A stretch of DNA of 64,000 nt from an uncultured Bacteroidota bacterium (GTDB taxonomy: Bacteria > Bacteroidota > Bacteroidia > Flavobacteriales > Flavobacteriaceae). Where the stretch lies: positions 1 to 64,000 of the forward strand of contig CABXBH010000003.1 of the NCBI GenBank assembly GCA_902510415.1, read 5' to 3'. The position numbers and the translations under genes were made by a program. Below are positions 28,475-37,346 of this stretch, piece after piece. The notes beneath the pieces were generated by a model. That model did not search any database. It was not told the origin of the DNA and worked only from the letters and a program-made list of their open reading frames with translations. How positions within the stretch are numbered: position 1 is the first letter of the stretch; every line of letters begins with the position of its first letter.

Positions 28475-31400
28475 TTATAAAATATTTAATTGCTTTTTTA
28501 AGCTTTTTATTTCTTTCTGTTGTTCTTTAATCGCGTTGATTAGTATCGGAACAAAGCCTTGATAATTTACAGAAAGAGTTCCTTTTTTATCTCCCGATTG
28601 CTTCACTAATGCTGGAAACACTTTTTTAATATCCTGGGCTAGTAGTCCAATTTTCTTAATTGACTCTTGTGATTCCAATGTATATATTTTTCCGTCAATC
28701 AATAATAATTTTGAAAGTATATTACCAAGAGAAGTAATGTTAGCTTTTAGTCTAGCATCAGATTCTACAGTAAGCTCCCCAGACAGAGTTGCTGAACCAT
28801 CATAGTTAACAATAAATGCATTGGATGGATTACTTCCTGCTCCTCCAGTTGCAGAGTCTATATCACCATTCCCAACAACAAAAGCAACTCCTGGATTTGA
28901 ACCTGTATAATTACCATCGGCATAATAATAACCCCCATAATCATTGGGGTCTGCTGTCGTGTCTCCAATACCTGCAGCATTATTTACTCCCACTGCTAAC
29001 ATTCCAAAATTGTCTGATGTTGTTCCGATTCCTAAAGAAGCAGAAGCCTGATTGTTTGCAGTAGTATATTGATTCGCTGCAAAAGAACTTCTACCTTGTG
29101 CGAAGGTGCCATGACCAATAGCAGTAGCACTTCCTCCAGTACCCTCACCTGCACTCGTATCTCCAGCTACAGTTTGATAGCCAGCTGTAAAATTCGTAGT
29201 TCCCCATGCTACAGATTCCTTACCCATGGCTACTGATCCACCACCAGCTGCATGTGCTTTTTCTCCCATTGCTATTGTACTAGCTCCTTGTGCCCAATTC
29301 TCTTTACCCATGGCGATAGAAGAATCCCCCGTAGCGTAATTATAATTACCCATAGCTACTGAAGCTTGTCCTGAAGCTGTATTTCTAAATCCTGTTGCTG
29401 TAGAGATATTACCAATCGCTCTAGATGCCCATCCTAAAGAAAGCTGACCGACATTACCTCCGTCAATACCTCCTGCTTCAGATGTTTGTGGACCAGCGAT
29501 AGTACTAAAACCCATAGATACAGATCCTAATCCTGATGCTCTATTGTATGCATTTGCTGTAAATGAACCCCAGCCAACAGCACCCATTCCACTATGTAAT
29601 AATGTCCAGTTTCCATCTCCTTGATTGTACAAAGGATGACCTTGTTCTGTAAAGCCCCCATGATTCTGGGCAGCCTGCAATGGAGTCTTTTCAGATACCG
29701 TAAAATCTACACTCCAGTCACCTGGATTACCAAAAGCATCGTTTGAATTTCCATTTCCATTCCTTGATGCACCTCGAACTGAAGAAGCATAAATCTTTCC
29801 ATTATATGGATTGCCGCTGCCGTCCTCAACAAAAATAACCGCAGCCTTCTTATCCTGGTCACTATCAACTCCTCCTCCATTTTCATCACAGTTTCCTGAA
29901 ATACAGTAATAACTAAAAGGTACTATTTCAATACCATTTGAATTGGTAATATTATCTTCTAAATTGTTAAATAAACCAATCAATGAAAGTCTTGCTTCAC
30001 TTCCAGGGTTACCACTAAGAGTCAAGGACAAAATATTATTATTAATTGAAAAATTAGTGATTGTAACCGGATTCCCATTGGTAAATAAAAAGTCACTATT
30101 TAATTTACTTAAAATATTACTTTGATTACTAGAATTAGTCATTAAAGATTCAGCTGTAGTAGAAATATTTAGTTGTGTATTTTGATTTGAAAGAGAAATA
30201 CTAGAAATCATAGGGGCATTAATATCCTGCTCAAATGACATACCATAAATATCACTCAGTACAGGATTGATAATTCTTAATCCAAACTTTTCATATCCAT
30301 TTGTAAAAGGATAATGACAATAGTCTGAATGTAAGGTCATCCCAGTAGTTGGCATAATTGATACATTGTTATTTTCAACAGCCAATAGTCTTTGAGCTTC
30401 TTTCACAGCAAGTCTTCCAGATGAACTAGTACCACAATTACATTCTCTCGTTTGAAATATATAATAATGTTCAATATTAGGATAGTCCTCTTGCCAAAAA
30501 GTCATCAGGTTTTCAAAATAACTTTTGTATTGTTCAGTAGAAAGAGTATTTGAAACTCCTGAATTTGACTCACCTTGAGACCAAAGTATTCCTCTGACAT
30601 TGTCTTTTAGTCCAGTCTTTTCTAAACGGTAAAAAAGTCTTCCATAATTGGAGTCCGTTGAGGTTTGATAATTACTTGGTCTTTGAAAAAATTCTATTGG
30701 CTGACCGCCATGTGCACCATTAAATATAGCTATAGGAATACTTAATTCATCAATTAGTTTTTTTGCAAGCACAAGACCCCATTGACCTGTATTACCATTT
30801 GTATTTTCATTTCCATCACCTTGTCCGTAATACCATTGTTCATTGTTAATTAATCCCGAAGAGCTGGTAGCGCCTCCAGCATAAACTCTTACATAATCAC
30901 TATTGTAAGGCGAAGAAGTTCCGCTATACTGAACTGCAGCTGCATTGGATTGACCCTGAACAATAAAAACATCACCACTAACAATATCATTGACTTCTTT
31001 GATTAGCATTGATTCGTTTTGTGAGTCAGCATAGATTTTAATATCATATTTAGACAATTCAGCATTTAAACTAATATCAATATCAAATTGTGAATTGTTA
31101 TTTGTAAAATTTAAATTCTCCACGAATGTATCTTGTAAAGCGCCTGACTTGTATACTTCTACAGTAATTGATTCAAATGAAATTTCTTCATCTGTGGGCT
31201 CAACCCATTTCCAGCCTTGGCTAGGTTCACTGTAATTCTGAGAAGATGTGTCCTGATACAAACCAATCCAACCTCTAAAATTGCCCATTTCAGCTACTGC
31301 ATTATTTTCTTCTATCGTTTGATGGGATGACAAGTATGCTCCTAAGCTTAGAGCATCAGATTTTGCAGATTCCCAGTCCAAACTTTGTGGATTTTTAAAA

Positions 31401-31780
31401 TAACTATGTCCGTTGTATTGTCCCAGAAACTCATAATTACCTAAAGAATTAATAAGACCATTGTATTCAACATAAGATGGATTTAATGAATTTGCAGAAG
31501 CATCATTCCATTGACCAACTAATATTGTTGTATTTCCAAACATTTCAACAACATCTTCTGGTGGAGGATTATTATTTGGTTCACCGCTTTTCCAATTAGT
31601 ATACGCAAGATCAAAATAAGGCCCATTAGTCACAGAGCCGCTAATATTGAGAACTCCTTGATTTGTTGATAAATCTCTTGCTATTAACTGTTTATTTTCA
31701 GGAATTGAAGAAAAAGAAACTTGTCCATTTGTAATTACGTATGTAAAAAAAAGTAATAGAAATACTATAAAATTTTTCAT
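28475..31780 (-). CDS. Secreted multidomain protein: SASA (SGNH) esterase with inserted C-type-lectin-like segment, YadA-like head repeats and C-terminal S74 intramolecular chaperone
   Basis: Signal peptide MKNFIVFLLLFFTYVITNGQ. CTLD-like WKSGEPNN...GQWND and YNGHSYFKNPQSLDWESAKSDALSLGAYLSS. SASA GQSNA...GILWSQGESNSG. YadA-type AxGxxSxAxG repeats. S74 motif SDARLKANI and C-terminal coiled coil. Confidence 0.9.
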   Translation of the reverse strand: MKNFIVFLLLFFTYVITNGQVSFSSIPENKQLIARDLSTNQGVLNISGSVTNGPYFDLAYTNWKSGEPNNNPPPEDVVEMFGNTTILVGQWNDASANSLNPSYVEYNGLINSLGNYEFLGQYNGHSYFKNPQSLDWESAKSDALSLGAYLSSHQTIEENNAVAEMGNFRGWIGLYQDTSSQNYSEPSQGWKWVEPTDEEISFESITVEVYKSGALQDTFVENLNFTNNNSQFDIDISLNAELSKYDIKIYADSQNESMLIKEVNDIVSGDVFIVQGQSNAAAVQYSGTSSPYNSDYVRVYAGGATSSSGLINNEQWYYGQGDGNENTNGNTGQWGLVLAKKLIDELSIPIAIFNGAHGGQPIEFFQRPSNYQTSTDSNYGRLFYRLEKTGLKDNVRGILWSQGESNSGVSNTLSTEQYKSYFENLMTFWQEDYPNIEHYYIFQTRECNCGTSSSGRLAVKEAQRLLAVENNNVSIMPTTGMTLHSDYCHYPFTNGYEKFGLRIINPVLSDIYGMSFEQDINAPMISSISLSNQNTQLNISTTAESLMTNSSNQSNILSKLNSDFLFTNGNPVTITNFSINNNILSLTLSGNPGSEARLSLIGLFNNLEDNITNSNGIEIVPFSYYCISGNCDENGGGVDSDQDKKAAVIFVEDGSGNPYNGKIYASSVRGASRNGNGNSNDAFGNPGDWSVDFTVSEKTPLQAAQNHGGFTEQGHPLYNQGDGNWTLLHSGMGAVGWGSFTANAYNRASGLGSVSMGFSTIAGPQTSEAGGIDGGNVGQLSLGWASRAIGNISTATGFRNTASGQASVAMGNYNYATGDSSIAMGKENWAQGASTIAMGEKAHAAGGGSVAMGKESVAWGTTNFTAGYQTVAGDTSAGEGTGGSATAIGHGTFAQGRSSFAANQYTTANNQASASLGIGTTSDNFGMLAVGVNNAAGIGDTTADPNDYGGYYYADGNYTGSNPGVAFVVGNGDIDSATGGAGSNPSNAFIVNYDGSATLSGELTVESDARLKANITSLGNILSKLLLIDGKIYTLESQESIKKIGLLAQDIKKVFPALVKQSGDKKGTLSVNYQGFVPILINAIKEQQKEIKSLKKQLNIL

Positions 31781-31811
31781 TATTTGTGGCCTTAAATAAG
31801 AATTGGACAAA

Positions 31812-31849
31812 AAATAATAACCCTGCTGAATTCAGCAGGGTTATTATTT
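31812..31849. terminator. Perfect 38-bp palindromic terminator between paralogous surface-protein genes
   Basis: AAATAATAACCCTGCTGAA|TTCAGCAGGGTTATTATTT. Confidence 0.85.
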
Positions 31850-31866
31850 AAATATTAAATCAAATA

Positions 31867-33303
31867 TTAATTATTGATTAAAGCTTTCAGCTCATCAATT
31901 TGTTGTTGCTGTTCTTTAATAGCGTTGATTAGAACAGGTATCATACCTTGGTAGTTTACCGAAAGTGTTCCTTCTTCATCACCAGCCTCTTTTACTAATT
32001 CTGGGAAAGCTTTTTGAACTTCCTGAGCTAGTAAACCAATCTTTTCGATTGCTTGATTCGTTTTCATTGTGTATGATTTACCGTCTATCATTAATAGCTT
32101 AGAAATAGTATTTCCTAAAGAAACAATATTAGACTTAAGTCTCATATCAGAATTAACCGTTAGGTCTCCCGCAAGAGTTGCGCTACCATCATAATTGACT
32201 ATAAATGCATTAGAAGAATTAGTTCCAGCTAAACCATTAGAAGAATCGATATCTCCATTTCCAACAACAAAAGCAACACCTGGGTTTGAACCTGAATATG
32301 CGCCATCAACATAGTAGTATTGCTGTTCAGTATCTCCAATGCCGGCAGCATTATTAACACCAACTGCAACCATACCTACATTATCAGCTGTTGTACCTAA
32401 TCCCATTGAAGTAGCAGCTTGATTAGTTGCGCTAGTTCCTCTGTTTAATGCCATTGATGCATCACCAGATGCAGTATTGTATTTACCCATTGCTGTTGCA
32501 CTACCTCCAGTTCCAACACCTTGACTAGTATCTCCAGCAGTATTCTGGTACCCAGTAGTAAAGTTTGTTGTTCCCCAAGCTACATTTTCTTGACCAAGAG
32601 AAACAGAACCTGCACCAGCTGCATGATTTTTAAATCCAATAGCAATTGTGCTAGCACCTTCTGCCCAGTTTTCTTTTCCTAAAGAAATTGAAGAATCACC
32701 TGTAGCATAGTTGTAATTCCCCATTGCAACAGTTGAAGTACCAAGAGCAGAGTTTCTAAATCCAGAAACAAAAGAAATATTTCCTAAAGCTCTAGATCCC
32801 CATCCAAAAGAAGCTTGACCTACATTACCACCATCAATTCCACCAGCTTCAGATGTCTGTGGTCCAGCAATTGTATTAAAACCCATTGCTACTGAACCTA
32901 ATCCAGCTGCTCTATTATAAGCATTGGCTGAAAAAGAACCCCATGCAACTGAACCCATTCCATTATGAATCTGTGATAAATTTCCATCACCTTGAGAATA
33001 TAATGGATGACCTGATTCGGTAAAGCCACCAAAAGATTGCGCTGCATCTTGAGGCGATTTCTCAGAAACTGTTAGATCAACACTCCAGTCTCCAGGATTA
33101 CCAAAGGCACCGTTAGAGTTTCCATTTCCGTTTCTTGATGCTCCTCTAACTGATGAAGCATAAATTTTTCCGTTATATACGTTTCCGTCACCGTCCTCGA
33201 CAAAAACGATTGCAGGCTTTTTATCTTGGTCAGCCGCTTGACCAAATGTATTAGCAATTCCAAATAAAAAAGCAATTGCAAAAAGTAAAGTTATTTTTTT
33301 CAT
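31867..33303 (-). CDS. Secreted YadA-like head repeat protein with C-terminal S74 peptidase/chaperone domain (tail-fiber-domain protein)
   Basis: Signal peptide, YadA-type repeats (GSVAMGFNTIAG...ATGDSSISLGKENWAEGASTIAIG), SDMRLKSNI S74 motif. Close paralogue of the C-terminal half of the 28475-31780 product. Confidence 0.9.
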   Translation of the reverse strand: MKKITLLFAIAFLFGIANTFGQAADQDKKPAIVFVEDGDGNVYNGKIYASSVRGASRNGNGNSNGAFGNPGDWSVDLTVSEKSPQDAAQSFGGFTESGHPLYSQGDGNLSQIHNGMGSVAWGSFSANAYNRAAGLGSVAMGFNTIAGPQTSEAGGIDGGNVGQASFGWGSRALGNISFVSGFRNSALGTSTVAMGNYNYATGDSSISLGKENWAEGASTIAIGFKNHAAGAGSVSLGQENVAWGTTNFTTGYQNTAGDTSQGVGTGGSATAMGKYNTASGDASMALNRGTSATNQAATSMGLGTTADNVGMVAVGVNNAAGIGDTEQQYYYVDGAYSGSNPGVAFVVGNGDIDSSNGLAGTNSSNAFIVNYDGSATLAGDLTVNSDMRLKSNIVSLGNTISKLLMIDGKSYTMKTNQAIEKIGLLAQEVQKAFPELVKEAGDEEGTLSVNYQGMIPVLINAIKEQQQQIDELKALINN

Positions 33304-33321
33304 AATAATTAATTTTTAAGT

Positions 33322-34017
33322 TTATTCTTTGATTATTTTAAAGTTTGTTGAATTATTTGATTCAAGATTTTGAACGATTAAAATATATGTTCCTCTCTCA
33401 AATCCTGAAATATCAATTTGTTTATCGTTTGTTTCTAATAATTGCTGACCTAACATGTTATAAATTGAAAGGTTTAAATCCCCATCAAAATTTATATTTA
33501 AAATTGATGATGTTGGGTTTGGAAAAACAGAAATTGACATTTCGCCATCAACTGTTTCAACGCTTAAAGTCGCATCTCCAGCTGTAACAATTGAAAAACT
33601 TCCAGGGTCTTGAAATTCTGAAGTTACTTGATAGTCTAATTCATCCGTATCCTCATATTCCATAGAGTTTCCAGACGCATCAACTACAACCATCTTTGCG
33701 TTGTGTGTTATTCCATTCATGTCAGCATCTTCATAGTTATATACCAGGACAGCGCTTAAGTTTTCTGCACTTGCATCTAGGTAGTATGACCTTAACATAC
33801 TGTCACCGTTAGGTAAAACGATAGATGTATTAGATTTTTGAATAGTTACTCCAGGACTAATATTATAGTCACTAATTGGGGTAATTTCTAAACCTGCTAC
33901 ATCAAGTGTTGCTCCTGTTTTAACTTCAATATTCCCATTTTCTCCAACAGACACTTGTGCATGTGAAGAAAAAGAAAAAGAGAAGATCAAGAGAAGAAAT
34001 AATGTAATTTTGTTCAT
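33322..34017 (-). CDS. Secreted protein with type A T9SS C-terminal sorting domain
   Basis: Signal peptide; C-terminal SVFPNPTSSILNINFDGDLNLSIYNMLGQQLLETNDKQIDISGFERGTYILIVQ...FKIIKE. Confidence 0.88.
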   Translation of the reverse strand: MNKITLFLLLIFSFSFSSHAQVSVGENGNIEVKTGATLDVAGLEITPISDYNISPGVTIQKSNTSIVLPNGDSMLRSYYLDASAENLSAVLVYNYEDADMNGITHNAKMVVVDASGNSMEYEDTDELDYQVTSEFQDPGSFSIVTAGDATLSVETVDGEMSISVFPNPTSSILNINFDGDLNLSIYNMLGQQLLETNDKQIDISGFERGTYILIVQNLESNNSTNFKIIKE

Positions 34018-34108
34018 AAGCTTGATTTTTGTGGTTTGTACTATTTTAAATTTAAATAAATAATAATTTAACTATATATTATTAGTTAGTTATTATAATG
34101 TCTTATAA

Positions 34109-34142
34109 AATTCACAACTATTTTGATAAAAAGTTATGAATT
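34109..34142. promoter_or_regulatory. Imperfect palindrome upstream of susC
   Basis: AATTCACAACTATTT-tgat-AAAAAGTTATGAATT, 13 of 15 arm positions pair. Confidence 0.4.
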
Positions 34143-34204
34143 GTTGATATTTTAATTCAAATTATAATAAATTAACAGAAAAATAGCCATTTTTTTTAAA
34201 AATT

Positions 34205-37200
34205 ATGAAATTACTACATGGTTTAATCAGTAAAAAAATTATTACAGTTTTTTTAATTGGTGTTTTTTTTAATGCTTTTGGTCAAAGTGAAATTATTACT
34301 GGAACTGTAACGGATAAAACTGGGACGCCTGTGCCCGGGGTCAATATTTTAGAAGATACGGATTCGTATAATGGAGCCGTAACAGATTTTGACGGTAACT
34401 TTATTATTAAGTCTAGTCCAAATGCTACACTTATAATTAGCTACGTAGGTTTTATTACACAAGAGATTAGATTAAATGGTCAAACAAATCTTAATATAGT
34501 TCTTGAAGAGGATTTATTTGGGCTAGAAGAGGTAACAGTTGTAGCCTATGGAGAACAAAAAAAGGAAAGTGTAATTGCTGCCGTTACATCAGTTGACCCG
34601 ACTGAATTGAGAATTCCAACAAGTAATCTTACTACGTCCTTAGCAGGAAGAGTTGCTGGGTTGATTTCTTATCAAAGAAGTGGTGAACCAGGAAGGGACA
34701 ATGCTGAATTTTTCATTAGAGGAGTTAGTACATTTGGGTATGCAAGATCCCCTTTAATATTAATAGATGGAATTGAAACAACTTCCACCGATCTTGCTAG
34801 GCTTCAGCCTGATGATATTGCTAGTTTTTCAATTATGAAAGATGCAACAGCTACGGCTCTTTATGGTGCTAGAGGTGCAAATGGAGTAATAATGGTAACC
34901 ACCAAAGAAGGTAAGCAAGGTAAGGTAAAATTGAATGTTAGATACGAAAAAGCATATACTACAGCTACGAAAAAAGTCTCAATTGCTAATCCAATTACCT
35001 ATATGCTATTGCATAACGAAGCATTAGCAACAAGAAACCCGTTAGGGGGTAGAATATATTCATTAGAAAAAATATTAATTTCTCAAGACCCAAACAGAAA
35101 TCAAATGGCTTATCCAACTGTTAATTGGTTTGATGAATTATTAGAGGATTACACATTAAATAGTAGATTTAATTTCAATGTTAGTGGAGGAGGTAAAATA
35201 GCAAGATATTATCTTGCAGCAACGGTAAACACAGACAATGGAAATCTTAAAATTGAACCCCAAAATAATTTTAACAATAATATAAATTTTAACAGAATAT
35301 CACTTAGATCAAATGTCAATATAAATCTTACCCCAACCACAGAAGTTGCCGTTAGATTTAACGGAAATTTTGACGATTATAATGGCCCGTTAAATGGTGG
35401 AGAAGAAATTTATAAACAGGCTATGCAAACCAATCCAGTATTATATCCAAAATACTATAATCCTGATGCAAACTATATAAACACTACGCATATTTTATTT
35501 GGTAATTATGGACAATTTGGAGATTATTTAAATCCATATGCAAATATGGTGCGAGGCTATAAAGACGAGAGTTATAATAATGTTTTAGCAACTGTAGAAA
35601 TTAAGCAGAATCTAGATTTTATCACTAAGGGTTTGAAAGCTCGTGGATTGATCAATACCTCTAGATACTCATTTTATAATCTTGAAAGAAAATACAATCC
35701 ATTTTATTATACACTAGCTAATTATGATTTTCAAAGTGATGTATATTCATTAATAGCCTTAAACCCTAATCAAGGAACCGAATATCTTGAGTATAATGAG
35801 GGGGCTAAAGTAATATCAAATTCTGTTTACTTTGAAGGCTCTCTTAATTACAATAGAATTATTAAGGATAAGCACAATATTTCTGGAATGTTAGTTGGTA
35901 TAATCCGAGAACTAAAATATGCTAATAACGGTAATTTACAAACATCTCTTCCTTACAGAAACCTTGGTCTTTCTGGAAGATTTACTTATGCCTTAGACAG
36001 TAAATACTTTGCTGAATTTAATTTTGGATTAAACGGTTCTGAAAGATTTGCAAGAAGTGAAAGATTTGGATTCTTTCCTTCTTTTGGTTTTGGATGGTAT
36101 CTATCCAATGAAGATTTTATGGATAAATATGAAGATACTATAACAAAATTAAAATTTAAAGGAACATATGGTTTAGTAGGTAATGACCAAATTGGTAGTG
36201 CTTCAGACAGATTCTTTTATATTTCTCAAGTCAATCTGAATGACGGATCAATGGGGTCAATGTTTGGTCAGGAATTTAGCAACTGGGTTAATGGAGTTAG
36301 TATAGATAGATACGCTAATGATCAAATAACGTGGGAAAAAGCACGAATGATGAATCTTGGATTTGAATTAGGTCTGTTTGGAATGGTTGATATTCAAGCT
36401 GATTATTTCACGGAATATAGATCTAATATACTAATGGATAGAGCCCAAACTCCTTCAACTTTGGGGTTACAAGCACCTATAAGAGCTAATGTTGGTGAGG
36501 CATCATCAAAAGGTTTGGAATTTACAATTGATTACAAACAAGATTTTAGAAATGATCTTTTCATTTCAGCAAGGGCTAATTTTTCTTACGCTACTAGTAA
36601 GTTTGAGGTTTATGATGAATTAGACTATGTTTCTGCTGGACTTCCGTGGAGATCTAGGATTGGGCTAAATCTTTCTCAGCCTTTTGGATACATTGCCGAA
36701 AGATTATTTATCGATGAAGCTGATATTGCAAATTCTCCACTACAAACATTTGGAGAATATATGCCTGGAGACATAAAATACAAGGATATTAATGGGGATG
36801 GTATTATTGATATAAATGATGAGGTTCCAATCGGTTACCCGACAACTCCAGAAATTATTTATGGATTTGGTGTATCTAGTAGTTATAAGAACTTTGATTT
36901 ATCTTTCTTCTTTCAAGGTTCAGCAAGATCATCCTTTTTTATTGATGCATACAGAACTTCACCCTTTATAGATACAAGTGGAAGTGCAATTGGGAACAAT
37001 GCACTTTTAACAGCTTGGGCAAATGATTATTGGTCAGAAAACGACAGAAATCTTTATGCTGCATGGCCAAGACTTTCTGACCAAGTTGTTGATAATAATA
37101 ATAGAAATAGTACTTGGTGGTTAAGAGATGGGGGCTTTCTAAGACTAAAATCATTTGAAATAGGATATTCAATAGACCCAGAAGAGATTGAAAAATTTAA

Positions 37201-37345
37201 AGCTGAATCTTTAAGAATATATATCAGTGGCACAAACCTTTTGACGTTCAGTAAATTTAAAATATGGGATGTAGAAATGGGTGGAAATGGACTTGGATAT
37301 CCGATTCAAAGAGGTATTAATTTAGGACTAAATATGAACTTTTAA
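34205..37345 (+). CDS. SusC/RagA family TonB-linked outer membrane transporter
   Basis: N-terminal carboxypeptidase-D-like plug domain (GTVTDKTGTPVPGVNI), LIDGIET, SIMKDATATALYGARGANGVIMVTTKEGK, C-terminal barrel. Confidence 0.97.
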   Translation: MKLLHGLISKKIITVFLIGVFFNAFGQSEIITGTVTDKTGTPVPGVNILEDTDSYNGAVTDFDGNFIIKSSPNATLIISYVGFITQEIRLNGQTNLNIVLEEDLFGLEEVTVVAYGEQKKESVIAAVTSVDPTELRIPTSNLTTSLAGRVAGLISYQRSGEPGRDNAEFFIRGVSTFGYARSPLILIDGIETTSTDLARLQPDDIASFSIMKDATATALYGARGANGVIMVTTKEGKQGKVKLNVRYEKAYTTATKKVSIANPITYMLLHNEALATRNPLGGRIYSLEKILISQDPNRNQMAYPTVNWFDELLEDYTLNSRFNFNVSGGGKIARYYLAATVNTDNGNLKIEPQNNFNNNINFNRISLRSNVNINLTPTTEVAVRFNGNFDDYNGPLNGGEEIYKQAMQTNPVLYPKYYNPDANYINTTHILFGNYGQFGDYLNPYANMVRGYKDESYNNVLATVEIKQNLDFITKGLKARGLINTSRYSFYNLERKYNPFYYTLANYDFQSDVYSLIALNPNQGTEYLEYNEGAKVISNSVYFEGSLNYNRIIKDKHNISGMLVGIIRELKYANNGNLQTSLPYRNLGLSGRFTYALDSKYFAEFNFGLNGSERFARSERFGFFPSFGFGWYLSNEDFMDKYEDTITKLKFKGTYGLVGNDQIGSASDRFFYISQVNLNDGSMGSMFGQEFSNWVNGVSIDRYANDQITWEKARMMNLGFELGLFGMVDIQADYFTEYRSNILMDRAQTPSTLGLQAPIRANVGEASSKGLEFTIDYKQDFRNDLFISARANFSYATSKFEVYDELDYVSAGLPWRSRIGLNLSQPFGYIAERLFIDEADIANSPLQTFGEYMPGDIKYKDINGDGIIDINDEVPIGYPTTPEIIYGFGVSSSYKNFDLSFFFQGSARSSFFIDAYRTSPFIDTSGSAIGNNALLTAWANDYWSENDRNLYAAWPRLSDQVVDNNNRNSTWWLRDGGFLRLKSFEIGYSIDPEEIEKFKAESLRIYISGTNLLTFSKFKIWDVEMGGNGLGYPIQRGINLGLNMNF

Positions 37346-37346
37346 T

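Noticed and set aside
28816-29064. 82-aa + strand ORF opposite the YadA-head region (MHWMDYFLLLQLQSLYHH...).
   Set aside because: Antisense shadow of a repetitive coding region with biased composition; no start context or domain.
28475-33303. Phage tail-fiber / prophage remnant because of S74 chaperone domains.
   Set aside because: No capsid, terminase, integrase, lysis or tail genes nearby, and both proteins have signal peptides. These domains also occur in bacterial surface proteins.
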